DNA of 64,000 nucleotides from Nocardia sp. NBC_01730 (GTDB lineage Bacteria > Actinomycetota > Actinomycetes > Mycobacteriales > Mycobacteriaceae): NCBI RefSeq assembly GCF_035920445.1, contig NZ_CP109162.1, positions 2,108,001 to 2,172,000 on the forward strand, in the 5' to 3' direction. The position numbers were made by a program, and so were the translations under genes. The notes under the pieces were generated by a model, which was not told the DNA's origin, searched no databases, and was given only the letters and a program-made list of their open reading frames with translations. Below, one piece after another: positions 26,207 to 35,555 of the stretch; the first letter of the stretch is position 1, and every line of letters begins with the position of its first letter.

Positions 26207-27991
26207 ATGAGTGGAGTGGACCGTCGGCGCTTCATTTCCGGCAGCGCAGCCGCCTTGGCGGCCGGCCTCTGGATGCCAGGAGCCGCCTCGGCCGCACCGT
26301 GGTCACTGTCATCCGACACCAAGGTACGCACCGGTGACACATCCCGCACCGGTAGCACCGCCGCAGAGGCGGTGACAAGCACCTTCTTCGCTACGGTCTT
26401 CGTGGAGAACGCGGTCTCCGTCGGCAGCAACAGCGACGGCGATCTCTGGCCGACCTGTTGGGCGGACGACGACGCCCTGTACTCGGCGAATGGCGATGGC
26501 CGCGGATTCAGCGAGGAGCAACGTCAAGACATTGTTGTCAACCGGATCACCGGCGACCCGAAGTCGGGTATCACCGGGGAACGATTGGCTGCCGCCGACC
26601 AGGTAGGCACCATCTGGGGCGACCCCGACAAGTACAACCGGAAGCCGACCGGGATTGTCTGCGTCGGCGGACGCCTCTACCTGGCCATCCAGGACCTTCG
26701 CACAGGCCCCAGCGACGTCGCCTTCAACGACGCACCCAACGCAAGCGTCTCTTGGTCGGACGATCACGGACGCACGTGGCAAAAGACCCAGCAACCGATG
26801 TTCACCGACCATGTCTTCACCACTATCTTCTTTCTCGACTTCGGGCGCGACTCCCGCGATGCCGAAGACGCGTTGGGCACCGAGGCGGCGCGCTATGTCT
26901 ATGCGTACGGTCTGGACGGCAACTGGCGCGATTCCTCGATCGATACGGTGCCCGACCCCGTCGACCTCTACCTGGCGCGGGCGCCGAAGGACGCGGTCGA
27001 GAACCGGAGCCGCTGGGAGTTCTTCGCCGGACTCGGCAGTGGTGCACCGCTGTGGACCAGGGAGGTCACGGCCAAACAACCAGTGCTCCACGATGACAGG
27101 CGGCAGTACGAGACGTTTCGCGATTCCGGCCAGTACCCGCACAACCTCTCGGTGATCTCCCAAGGTGGCGTCGTCTACATAAGACAGCTCGAGCGCTACC
27201 TGTACACCTCATGGACCGAGTACACGTTCGAGTTCTACGAGGCACCCGCGCCGTGGGGCCCCTGGCGGCTGTTCCTGACCAAGGACTTCGGCGGCTACCC
27301 CTGGTTCGGCCGCGGCGCCCACTGCCCCGGTCCGAAGAACGGTGGCTACGGCACGACCATCCCGTCGAAGTTCATCTCCGCCGACGGCACGTCGATGTGG
27401 GTGCAGTCGAACTGGTGGGTGGGCAACTCCTGTGGCGACGCGACTTACACCTTCAACCTGCGGAAGCTGACCTTACGGCCGTTCACCGCACAAACCCCGG
27501 CAAATCAGCCGGACCCGCGTGACAACCTCGCCCTCTCCGGCGAAGCCGTCACGCCTATCGAGAAAAGCGCACATTACGGTCATGGCGAGTATTACCACGA
27601 CGGCGACCTGACCAAGAGCGAGGACAGCTTCGATCAGGAGAACAAGGACTTGGACTTCTGGGGCTTCACCTGGGCCAAGCCGTACCGGATGAACAAAGTC
27701 GTGTACACCACGGGGAAGATGTTCGACGACGGCGGCTGGTTCGGCGCAAACCTGCGAGTCCAAGTACGGCAAGACTTCGAGTGGGTCGACGCGCCGAACG
27801 CAACCGTCGCACCGCGCTATCCGTACGACGCCTCCGCAGGGCCGTTCAAGACATTCACATTCACGTTCGCGACCACATGGGGTGACGGCGTGCGAATCGT
27901 CGGCAAACCGGGCGGTACCGCTTGCTTCACCTCGATCGCCGAGCTCGAGGTCTACTACCGCGACTCCTGTTGTGGGGGTGCAAATTGGTAA
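26207..27991 (+). CDS. Secreted DUF4185 protein, possible endo-D-arabinanase (GH183-type)
   Basis: A 594-aa exported protein. The N-terminus SGVDRRRFISGSAAALAAGL is a twin-arginine-type signal ending near ASAAP. The body has DUF4185-like beta-propeller features: DGDLWPTCWADDDALYSANG, RKPTGIVCVGGRLYLAIQDL, SWSDDHGRTWQ and YPHNLSVI. The C-terminal 130 aa (NLALSGEAVTPIEKS... to ELEVYYRD) look like a discoidin/galactose-binding module. DUF4185 includes mycobacterial endo-D-arabinanases (GH183) that cut cell-wall arabinan; this function is inferred from family. The ATG at 26207 has GAAGGGGA upstream. It lies directly after a GH172 remnant. Confidence 0.75.
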   Translation: MSGVDRRRFISGSAAALAAGLWMPGAASAAPWSLSSDTKVRTGDTSRTGSTAAEAVTSTFFATVFVENAVSVGSNSDGDLWPTCWADDDALYSANGDGRGFSEEQRQDIVVNRITGDPKSGITGERLAAADQVGTIWGDPDKYNRKPTGIVCVGGRLYLAIQDLRTGPSDVAFNDAPNASVSWSDDHGRTWQKTQQPMFTDHVFTTIFFLDFGRDSRDAEDALGTEAARYVYAYGLDGNWRDSSIDTVPDPVDLYLARAPKDAVENRSRWEFFAGLGSGAPLWTREVTAKQPVLHDDRRQYETFRDSGQYPHNLSVISQGGVVYIRQLERYLYTSWTEYTFEFYEAPAPWGPWRLFLTKDFGGYPWFGRGAHCPGPKNGGYGTTIPSKFISADGTSMWVQSNWWVGNSCGDATYTFNLRKLTLRPFTAQTPANQPDPRDNLALSGEAVTPIEKSAHYGHGEYYHDGDLTKSEDSFDQENKDLDFWGFTWAKPYRMNKVVYTTGKMFDDGGWFGANLRVQVRQDFEWVDAPNATVAPRYPYDASAGPFKTFTFTFATTWGDGVRIVGKPGGTACFTSIAELEVYYRDSCCGGANW

Positions 27992-28184
27992 CGATGCCAT
28001 CCCATCGGCCGCCTGAGCTAATCAGGGGCTCGGGCTGATCGACTCGTGGTCGACCACCGCGGGCTTGATAGTGGAATTTCTGAGACTTTGCTGGATCCGC
28101 GTTTGTACGCACGACCAGTGGATAAACCCGGCTTGAAAGCACCTGATGAAGCGGGTCGACCCCTCCCCGTGAGAGGACCGTTCG

Positions 28185-29363
28185 ATGGGTTTTGCAGAGA
28201 TGCGCCGGTTCCGCCGTGATCCGCTGGGTTTCGTCGAGAATCTGCGCCGCGCCAGCCCGGTAGAGGTGTTCAGGCTGCCATGGGGCGGGTGGTGTGTCGG
28301 CGATACGGGCCTAGCGCTGACGGTATTGAGTGACCACGCTTTCAATGAGGGGATGTCTGGGTTCTTCGGTTCTATGCTGCCTTCGCGGCCTGCTCAGGTC
28401 GATTTCGGCCGCGCTGTGCGCGCGATTCTGCGGATGCATATTCCTGAGTACTGCGAGTCCCTGGCGGCGGCGGTGGTCGAAATGCCTTCCGTCACCCGCT
28501 GGCCTGCGGCCGGGGTCGAGCTGGCGTATCGGTGCACCGCGGACGTGCTGCTGTACCCCGATGGTTCCCCCAGGTTGCGGCAGTTACTGGAGCGAAACGC
28601 ACGCGTGGGCGCGCTTCGCCCGGCGCGAATGGACCAGCGGGCGCGGGCGCAGCTGCTGCGCGCCAAGCTATCGACCGCGCTGACCGAGCAGGTCCGAGAC
28701 CGGCGCAGCGATACCTGCTACACCCCGGAAGCCGAACCACGGGATCTGCTCGATGCGGTGATCGGTGTCTGTCCCGACGAGGTCACCGACCCAACGGTGG
28801 CGCAGCTGTATGTGCTGATGTTCCGGTCCATCGTGGGACCCCTGGGCTACTCGCTCGCGTGGTCGGTACTGTTGGGCAGTCTCCACTCTCCCGGCTCACC
28901 ATGGTCTTGGCCCGTCGACTGGGTCGTACGTGAGGCATTGCGACACCGGCCGGTCTCCTGGATGGTCAGCCGTCCTGTCCCCCATCCCACCGAATTCGGC
29001 GGGATCGCCTTCCAGACCGGCGACCTTTTATCCGTCAGCCCCTACCTGCTCCATCACGACGAACAACACTGGACCAGCCCCGAGGCGTTCCAACCCGACC
29101 GCTGGGCTCAACCGACCGGACACCGCCCCTACGTGCCCTTCAGCTTCGGCCCCTTCACCTGCGCCGGCGCCGCGGTCGCCCACGAGCTGGTCACCGAAGC
29201 AGCCACCACCCTCACCGCCAATACTTACCTGCGCGTCATCGGCGGCGGCGACATACGCCCGATCGTGACCAACGCCGCCATCCCCAGGCCATTCACCCTG
29301 CGCCACACCCCCACAGTCCCTGACCGCGCTCGACAGAGCCGCAGGAAGGAGGTGACACCATGA
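28185..29363 (+). CDS. Cytochrome P450, coupled to a 23-codon ORF
   Basis: A 392-aa haem monooxygenase. The K-helix ExxR is in VVREALRHRPVSWMV and the haem-binding loop is FSFGPFTCAGAAVA, with the Cys ligand in FxxGxxxCxG. PxRW occurs in FQPDRWAQP. The I-helix reads FRSIVGPLGYSLAWSVLLG and lacks the usual A/GGxxT acid-alcohol pair, which suggests an unusual oxygen-activation site or substrate-assisted chemistry. Its stop overlaps the ATG of the 23-codon ORF (ATGA). The substrate is unknown; a peptide substrate is one possibility given the neighbour. Confidence 0.85.
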   Translation: MGFAEMRRFRRDPLGFVENLRRASPVEVFRLPWGGWCVGDTGLALTVLSDHAFNEGMSGFFGSMLPSRPAQVDFGRAVRAILRMHIPEYCESLAAAVVEMPSVTRWPAAGVELAYRCTADVLLYPDGSPRLRQLLERNARVGALRPARMDQRARAQLLRAKLSTALTEQVRDRRSDTCYTPEAEPRDLLDAVIGVCPDEVTDPTVAQLYVLMFRSIVGPLGYSLAWSVLLGSLHSPGSPWSWPVDWVVREALRHRPVSWMVSRPVPHPTEFGGIAFQTGDLLSVSPYLLHHDEQHWTSPEAFQPDRWAQPTGHRPYVPFSFGPFTCAGAAVAHELVTEAATTLTANTYLRVIGGGDIRPIVTNAAIPRPFTLRHTPTVPDRARQSRRKEVTP

Positions 29364-29431
29364 TCAAGGCATTGCGGTTCATCTTCACCAACAGGCCGAC
29401 CCGTTCCTGGAACCCTGCTGATTACGGTTGA
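29360..29431 (+). CDS. 23-aa peptide ORF translationally coupled to the P450
   Basis: The ATG overlaps the P450 stop (ATGA) and is preceded by GGAAGGAGGTGACACC, a near-perfect Shine-Dalgarno inside the P450 3' end. The peptide starts MIKALRFIFTN and ends RPTRSWNPADYG before TGA at 29431: a basic N-terminal helix followed by a short tail with one Trp and one Tyr. It may be a substrate peptide of the P450 (P450-crosslinked RiPPs have Trp/Tyr-rich short cores), a regulatory mini-protein, or the preserved start of a deleted downstream gene. An inverted repeat follows 14 bp later. Confidence 0.5.
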   Translation: MIKALRFIFTNRPTRSWNPADYG

Positions 29432-29444
29432 TCCTGCTACCGGC

Positions 29445-29487
29445 TGGGTGGCTCGTATACCGCGCACAAAGGTATACGTGTCACCCA
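29445..29487. terminator. Imperfect inverted repeat after the P450/peptide pair
   Basis: Arms of 17 nt (tgggtggctcgtatacc and its near complement, 14 of 17 paired) around a 9-nt loop. It starts 14 bp after the 23-codon ORF stop, so a transcription terminator for the P450 operon is likely; the inner gtatac palindromes could also be a protein site. Confidence 0.45.
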
Positions 29488-30572
29488 GTCACCTACCCAT
29501 CGTGATCTACCGCCAACCACACCCACTGCTGCCATAAGAGCAGCGGTCTCAGCACGCGCACATGGTCCCCATCGGCGACGGCCGCCGAACGACTCCACGG
29601 ACCACCATGGCCTCCTACTCGGCGGACCACCACAACGGTGGACACGCCCGTCGGTCGGTCGGTGCGGTACCGCCTGGTGGGATGAACTTCGACGGCAGCG
29701 GCGCCAACTCCCACGACTCGTCCGGCACCAGCCGCTTCGACAAATGCTCGACCGCGACCGAACCTCAAGCAGCACAACTGATCCCGACACGCCGCAAACG
29801 AATCCCGTCGATGTGCGACATCGTCCCAGGTCTATCGAGTTGATCGAGGTAGAACCTGACATTGCGCGGTTTCAGCGTGGATTGGTGTCCCTGACCGCAC
29901 CAGACGAGATACTCCCGCACGGCACATTGCGCTGCTCATCGTCGATGAACTCACACCGTTGCGGTCGAGGATCTCGATAAGCCCTCGACGAATCGCGCAA
30001 CACCACGCTCGCGGGCAGGGCACCCGAACCCGCATCCCGCATCCCGGTGACCGAATCGAGACGAATCCAGGCGTTACAAAATAGTTCTGTGTTCTGCGTC
30101 ACATCATGTTTAGACGCAAATTCCCCGCATACGCGGCGTATCGATGTCCTCGACCAGGGCTTTCCAAGATCGGCAATATCTTTCAGTCACTATTCGTTTG
30201 CCTCATGTTCACTTTTCGTGACCAAGCTGAGATCAGTTCCCCGGACCAGACTTGAATTCTGGTTCGACCAAGGATTAGTTCACACACTCGGAAACGACCG
30301 CAACGGATTTACGTTCACCCGCGGCGGTCGCCGGAGAAACCGGCGGCACCACAGCCCGTGACCGCATTCTCCTCCGCATGACAGCGGCTCCCGCCGGGCA
30401 CCGACCCGAGCACCGCGTCGCGCCGCCAGGAATTCGCCCCCTGGCCTTCACAACAGAATCCGAAAACAGCACATGAGCCGATACAGGCGAACTCCCCCAC
30501 CGAACACCCGCCGTGGATCCGTGCTGTCTCCTCCAGGCCGGATCATTGCCCTAGCAAGGAACTGATTTCGCA
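29488..30572. other. Long non-coding stretch upstream of the lytic transglycosylase
   Basis: About 1.1 kb with no supported gene. Open frames on both strands are Arg/Ser/Pro-rich and look like shadows of degenerate DNA. The part at about 30065-30260 is noticeably richer in A and T than its surroundings and may hold the promoter of the transglycosylase gene. A c-di-AMP (ydaO) riboswitch, common before such genes, was looked for; its conserved GGGGTGAA-like motif was not seen. Confidence 0.5.
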
Positions 30573-31160
30573 ATGCCCGATTTACGCCTTCCTCCCTTCC
30601 GCCGCCTGTCGCTCCGCAACGGAGTCACCCTCGTGGTGACCGCCATCGGCGTGATCGCCGTCGGCGCCTCCGCCGGGGTCGCGATGGCCGATGACAGCGT
30701 TCCGTCCGGCGTTGCGATGGTCGCCGAGCAGCGGCCGGTCGCCGATGCCGCGCCGATCGACGCCCTAGCGCTGCCCGCGCTGCCTGCGCTGCCCGCGCTG
30801 CCGCCTCTGGGCTTCCTGCCCCAGCCACCCCCGGTCTACGAGAACAACCTCGACGGCTGGATCCGCCAGTCCCTCGACGTCATGCGCGTCCACAACATCC
30901 CGGGCAGCTACGACGGCATCCACCGCAACGTGATACGCGAATCCGGCGGCGACCCCCACGCCATCAACCTGTCGGACTCCAACGCCGCCGCAGGCACGCC
31001 CTCCAAGGGACTACTTCAGGTGATCGACCCGACCTTCAACGCGTTCCATGTCGACGGCACCGCATTCGACATCTGGGATCCGGTCGCCAACATCACCGCG
31101 GCATGCAACTACGCGGCCCACCGCTACGGCTCGATGGACAACGTCAACTCGGCCTACTAG
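30573..31160 (+). CDS. Secreted lytic transglycosylase (SLT domain)
   Basis: A 195-aa exported cell-wall hydrolase. The signal peptide runs to about residue 41 (VTLVVTAIGVIAVGASAGVAMADD). A linker with ALPALPALPALPPLG repeats follows, then an SLT domain from about residue 95: IHRNVIRESGGDPHAINLSD with the catalytic Glu in RESGG, GTPSKGLLQVIDPTFNAFH and WDPVANITAACNYAAHRYGS. It cleaves the MurNAc-GlcNAc bond of peptidoglycan. It stops shortly after the last helix, as is normal for this actinobacterial type. Confidence 0.88.
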   Translation: MPDLRLPPFRRLSLRNGVTLVVTAIGVIAVGASAGVAMADDSVPSGVAMVAEQRPVADAAPIDALALPALPALPALPPLGFLPQPPPVYENNLDGWIRQSLDVMRVHNIPGSYDGIHRNVIRESGGDPHAINLSDSNAAAGTPSKGLLQVIDPTFNAFHVDGTAFDIWDPVANITAACNYAAHRYGSMDNVNSAY

Positions 31161-31438
31161 CGGCTCGCCCGCAGCGGAGCATGGCGCCGATCAGGCGGCG
31201 AGGTCGAGCATGTCGGCCCGGACACGGGCATGCGGGCCGCGATGATCTGCGTGGCGGATGTGCTGGCGCGCCGGTTCGGGCATCTGTGCCGCTGAACCCG
31301 GATCGTCTGATCCGTAAGTCGCGTCGCCACGGAGCTCGGACATCAACCACGCAGTCAGGTAGCCGAGGTAGCCGTAAGCCGCAGCGAGCCTGCGGGTCTC
31401 GGTGGATTTCGCACTATCCGAGCAGAGGTGACGGATCC

Positions 31439-31993
31439 TCAGGAGGACTCGCCGTAGAGGGCGCGAAAGTCCTCGAGCGTGCCGGTGTAGTACCCCTGAT
31501 CGTCGGCGAGCTGGGCGCGCGTGATCCGTTCGGGCTGGTCCCGCCGTAGCTGCTGGCCCTGGTCGGACCAGAATGCCTCGTCCGGGAGGCGGTTCGCGCC
31601 GTCCGGCAGAAACTTGATCGCCTCGCCGATCGCCTCAGCGGCGAACTGCCAGTTCAACTCCACCTCGCCGCGGTCCTGGCCGGGTTGCCCCTGGTAGGCG
31701 AGATCCGCGTTGAGCGCGCGGCGTGCGTAGGTGCCCGCCACCAAGACCCACTGCCCAGCGTCGACCAACTGGGAGACGCCGAGACCGAACCAAATACCGA
31801 CAGTCCGACACGCCGCCTCGGAGGCGTAAGGGACCTCGACGTCACCGAGCTCCGAGTGGACCGTCCATGCCTCCTCGCCTTCGGCCAGCGAGGTCTCGGG
31901 CGGGCCGGGCTGGGTCACATCCGGTGCGTCATCGGCCGCGGCCATCAGGCTCAGGTAGGTCTGCGCCTCGGCCAGGGTCCTCGCGGTCAGCAT
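31439..31993 (-). CDS. Conserved-looking hypothetical protein, 184 aa
   Basis: A soluble acidic protein starting MLTARTLAEAQTYLSLMAAA. It contains a TSLAEGEEAWTVHSELGDVE segment, GIWFGLGVSQLVDAGQWVLVAGTY and a C-terminal EDFRALYGESS. The ATG at 31993 has AGGAG seven nt upstream. There is no signal peptide, transmembrane helix or recognisable catalytic motif. The family was not recognised; it resembles short uncharacterised proteins of Nocardia. Confidence 0.7.
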   Translation of the reverse strand: MLTARTLAEAQTYLSLMAAADDAPDVTQPGPPETSLAEGEEAWTVHSELGDVEVPYASEAACRTVGIWFGLGVSQLVDAGQWVLVAGTYARRALNADLAYQGQPGQDRGEVELNWQFAAEAIGEAIKFLPDGANRLPDEAFWSDQGQQLRRDQPERITRAQLADDQGYYTGTLEDFRALYGESS

Positions 31994-32317
31994 CAATTCG
32001 CTCCTGTATCCCGGAAGCTGTCTCGGACGACGAGCAGTCGCTCACCCGGAACCTACCCGGTTCGGCTGCCAGCACGGGAGTTCTCGAAGATCGCGACGGA
32101 AGGCGAAGCGTCGCACCGATTCACGACAGGTTGCGCTCGGCGGCCCAGTCCTCGCGGGACGGCAGCACCGCCGGGGCACCGCCGGTCCAGCGGGGTGAAG
32201 TTGCCGGCGGCCATGGTGGCCTCGGCCGGCTTGGTGCCGAGCACCAGCTGTCGGGGCGCCGTGCAGCCACCGTGTCGTTCCGATCGGCTCAGCGTGACCA
32301 CTGTTACTGTCGGCCCG
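31994..32317. other. Intergenic region between divergent genes, with possible gene residue
   Basis: 324 bp between the hypothetical protein and the GH65-like gene. On the minus strand LGTKPAEATMAAGNFTPLDR and, one frame away, SREDWAAERNLS before a stop read like the frameshifted end of a former gene. The family was not recognised. The promoters of both flanking genes must lie here. Confidence 0.35.
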
Positions 32318-34600
32318 ATGCGACTCGTGTCGAGTGTCGGTACGGTGCTATTGACCTGTGCGTTTGTGCCGCTGCCCGGAATGTCCGCGGTGGCGACCGC
32401 GCAGGGCGGGCAGGCGGTCGGAGACGACTGGTCGGCGGTCTCCGAGACGTTCGAACCCGAGAACTTCCGCGCTGCCCCGTATCTGGGCAACGGACGCATC
32501 GGCGCGATGATCCCGCCGAGCGGAGGCGGATATCAGGACTATGGCGTTTCGGTGCGCACATCGTTCCCCTTAGTGCAACCGCGCTACACCGGAACGTATC
32601 TCGCGGGCTTCTACGCCAGCCAGTCTGTGTCGTGGAACAACAGAGAGGTGATCGCCGCGCTCCCCGCGTGGTCGGGCCTGACCGTCGACGTCGCGGGCCG
32701 AACCTACCAGGCCGACGTCGACCCGGCCGCACTGACGCACTACCGGCAGCGCCTGAACTACCGTGATGCCACCGCCACCACCGAAGCCACCTGGACACCC
32801 GACGCGGAACACCGGCTGGATCTGACCTACCGGACTTTCGTGTCACGGGCGCAGCCGAACCTCGCGGTCCAGCAGCTCACCGTCACTCCCCACTTCTCGG
32901 GGCCGCTCACGGTCACCGACCTGATCGACGGAGCCGCCGCGCGCCGGGTCACCCCGACAACGGCGACCTCCGATCCGAACCGGGGACAGACCACGGTCGG
33001 CGTGCGCGCCGACGGCACCGACAGCACCGCTTTCCTCGTATCCACAGTCGCCACCCCTGATGAGCTGGGTGGCACGGCGTTACCCACGAACGGGTCAACG
33101 GCTGGAATTCGATTCGACGGCACCGTCGCGGCGGGCCGAAGCTACACCGTCACCAAGTACGTGGGAATCGCCTCCGGCGCGGACGGCGCGGACCCGCGCG
33201 CGATTGCCACCGAGGTCTCCGACTCCAGCGCGGCGCAGGGTTTCGCCGCCGCCCACGCCGAACACGCCGCAGCGTGGGATCGCTTGTGGCAGCCCGACAT
33301 CGAGATCCCCGGCCGCGACGACTATCGGGACTGGATCCGGCCCGCACTGTATTCGGTGCTGTCCAGCGTCCGGGCCGGACAGCGGTGGTCCGTGCAGCCA
33401 GCGGGGTTGTCGTCGGACGACTACGGCGGCCTGACCTACTGGGACGCCGAGACCTGGGTCTTTCCCACCCTGCTCGCGCTCTATCCCGAATTGGCCCGCA
33501 CCGTGGTGGATTTCCGCGTCGCGGCGCTACCCCAGGCCGAGGCGAACGCGCGCGCCTACGGGCTGACCGGCGCTCTGTACCCCTGGAACGACGGACCGAC
33601 ACAACAGTGCGCGTCACCGGCGGTGTGCGGACTGGTCCAGGAACATCTGGGAAACGAGATCGCCCTCGCGCAATGGCAGTACTATTCGGCCACCGGCGAC
33701 GAGCAATGGCTGCGTGACAGCGGCGCGCCAGTTATCACAGCTATCGCGAACTACCAAGCCGTACGAGTCGGCCCGAAGCTGCCCGACGGCCACTACCACT
33801 ACGCGCCCGCGGCCGGCGCGGACGAATACGTCTCAGTTTCCGTGGACAGCGCGCTCACCAACGCCGGAGTGATCGCCACGATGCACACCGCGATGTCGGC
33901 GGCCCGGCTGGCCGGACTGCCGGTGAACCCACGGTGGGCCGATATCGCTGCCCACATGGCGATGCCGCCGGACATCGTGCCGGGGGTGCCCGCCGAGTAT
34001 CTCGGCTACCAGGGGGCGAAGATCAAGCAGGCCGACACGGTGCTGATCAGCTACCCGTTCTCCTATGCGGCACCGGGCTATTCGCCAGACGCGACCCTGG
34101 CGTACTACTTCGACCGCACCGATCCCGACGGACCCAACATGAGCAACAGCGTCGGCGCGATCCTCAGCGCGCAGTACGACCCATGCCGCACCCAGCAGTT
34201 CCTGGATCGATCGGTGCAGCCGTACGTCCGACCACCATATCGGTTCCAGTCCGAGGCGCGTGGCGACCGGTCCGGTGAAAACACGATCGGTCAACCGGCG
34301 TGGATCTTCGTCACGGGTGCCGGCGGATTCCTTCAGGGGTTGCTGTACGGGCCGACCGGGTTGCGGTGGGCCGAGACGGGTCCCCGGCTGGACCCGATGC
34401 TGCCCAGCGGGTTTCCCGAGGGGATGACGGTCCGCGACCTCGCGGTGGGCGATAGCAGGCTGGCCTTGCACATCCGACCGGAAGGCACGACGGTCGACGT
34501 CACTTCGGGCGGTCCGGTAACCGTCGAGACGCCGGGTGGCCCGGCGACCATCCGCCCGGGAACACCGCTGACACTGTCGACCAGGAGCGCCTGCCCCTGA
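32318..34600 (+). CDS. Secreted GH65-like glycoside hydrolase
   Basis: A 760-aa exported protein. Signal peptide MRLVSSVGTVLLTCAFVPLP to about SAVATAQG. The N-terminal beta-sandwich (FEPENFRAAPYLGNGRIGAM) is followed by an (alpha/alpha)6 barrel with TYWDAETWVFPTLLALYPEL and VQEHLGNEIALAQWQYYSATGD; the Glu of QEH is the probable catalytic acid by analogy with GH65. It resembles acid-trehalase/PGGHG-type members more than phosphorylases. The substrate is probably a small glucoside such as trehalose or a glucosylated glycan; not decidable here. The ATG at 32318 was chosen because it gives a clean signal peptide; the frame stays open far upstream. Confidence 0.8.
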   Translation: MRLVSSVGTVLLTCAFVPLPGMSAVATAQGGQAVGDDWSAVSETFEPENFRAAPYLGNGRIGAMIPPSGGGYQDYGVSVRTSFPLVQPRYTGTYLAGFYASQSVSWNNREVIAALPAWSGLTVDVAGRTYQADVDPAALTHYRQRLNYRDATATTEATWTPDAEHRLDLTYRTFVSRAQPNLAVQQLTVTPHFSGPLTVTDLIDGAAARRVTPTTATSDPNRGQTTVGVRADGTDSTAFLVSTVATPDELGGTALPTNGSTAGIRFDGTVAAGRSYTVTKYVGIASGADGADPRAIATEVSDSSAAQGFAAAHAEHAAAWDRLWQPDIEIPGRDDYRDWIRPALYSVLSSVRAGQRWSVQPAGLSSDDYGGLTYWDAETWVFPTLLALYPELARTVVDFRVAALPQAEANARAYGLTGALYPWNDGPTQQCASPAVCGLVQEHLGNEIALAQWQYYSATGDEQWLRDSGAPVITAIANYQAVRVGPKLPDGHYHYAPAAGADEYVSVSVDSALTNAGVIATMHTAMSAARLAGLPVNPRWADIAAHMAMPPDIVPGVPAEYLGYQGAKIKQADTVLISYPFSYAAPGYSPDATLAYYFDRTDPDGPNMSNSVGAILSAQYDPCRTQQFLDRSVQPYVRPPYRFQSEARGDRSGENTIGQPAWIFVTGAGGFLQGLLYGPTGLRWAETGPRLDPMLPSGFPEGMTVRDLAVGDSRLALHIRPEGTTVDVTSGGPVTVETPGGPATIRPGTPLTLSTRSACP

Positions 34601-34817
34601 CCCGTCGACACCAGTTATCGACTGCCCGCACCAGGGCGTTGGTCCCAAGCGCCGATGTCCGGAGTCGTTTGCCCTGACGCCCGAAGTCGTCAGCATCCGT
34701 CCGCAGTAAAGCGGTGCGTCGACGGTTCGATCTGCGGGATGAGCGGGAGACGCGTTCGGGCAGGCAAGCCGAGGCGCGCCTCGGCTTGCCTGAAGCGGGG
34801 ATCGGTTTCCCCCTGGT

Positions 34818-35555
34818 TCAGTGGGCCGCGATCCAGGCCTGGTAGTGCGTTGGTGCCAGATGTGCGTCCGGCCCTGCGGTGAGCACATCGCCGGTGACGG
34901 CTGCGAACATGCCTGCCTTGTCGTCGGTGACGACGGTCCGGCTGTCGTGATGTGCCGCGAGCGTGACCCTGCCGAGTTCGTCGAGAGGTAAGACGTCCGG
35001 ACCGGCGACGTTCCGGATTCCTCGCAGCGGGGTGCCGGTGGAGACCTCGACGACCGCGTCGACGACGTCCGCGGCGGCGATCGGCTGAAGCAGGGTGGCG
35101 GGCAGGTTGACGGTGTCGCTCTTGGAGGTCTCGGACAAGACCGCGTCCATGAACTCGAAGAACTGGGTGGCGCGCACGATGGAGTACGGCGTAGGCCCCT
35201 GCCGGAGCAGCTCCTCCTGCAGGGTCTTCGCCCGGTAATAGTCCAGCTGTGGCACCTGGTCCACTCCGACGATCGAGAGGATGACCTGGTGCCGGACACC
35301 GGCCTTGTCTCCTGCGGCGAGCAGGTTGTTCATCGAGGTGCGGAAGAAGTCCACGGACGCCTCGTCGAAGGTCGGCGAGTTCGCCACGTTGACCACGACG
35401 TCGGCGCCCTCCAGCGCCTGGTCGAGGCCCTTCCCCGTGATCAGGTCGACACCGGTGGACGGTGCCGCGGGGACGGCCTCATGTCCGGCTGCGGTCAGCT
35501 TCTGGACCACTTGCGAGCCGATCCGTCCGGTACCGCCGATGACTACGAGCTTCAT
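34818..35555 (-). CDS. NmrA/SDR-like NAD(P)-binding protein
   Basis: A 245-aa Rossmann-fold protein beginning MKLVVIGGTGRIGSQVVQKL, with the GGTGRIG dinucleotide-binding loop. ADVVVNVANSPTFDEA, VILSIVGVDQVPQLDYYRAK (Tyr and Lys of an atypical YxxxK) and PYSIVRATQFFEFMD are typical of atypical SDRs of the NmrA/TMR type, which act as redox sensors or small-molecule reductases. The ATG at 35555 has AAAGG eight nt upstream. Confidence 0.88.
   Translation of the reverse strand: MKLVVIGGTGRIGSQVVQKLTAAGHEAVPAAPSTGVDLITGKGLDQALEGADVVVNVANSPTFDEASVDFFRTSMNNLLAAGDKAGVRHQVILSIVGVDQVPQLDYYRAKTLQEELLRQGPTPYSIVRATQFFEFMDAVLSETSKSDTVNLPATLLQPIAAADVVDAVVEVSTGTPLRGIRNVAGPDVLPLDELGRVTLAAHHDSRTVVTDDKAGMFAAVTGDVLTAGPDAHLAPTHYQAWIAAH

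Noticed and set aside
30060..30572. c-di-AMP (ydaO) riboswitch before the lytic transglycosylase
   Set aside because: Such switches precede many actinobacterial cell-wall hydrolases, but the conserved GGGGTGAA-like and GGGGA..GGAACC blocks were not found.
31685..32317. N-terminal extension of the GH65-like gene (211 codons)
   Set aside because: It is antisense to the hypothetical gene at 31439 and would bury the signal peptide that begins at 32318.
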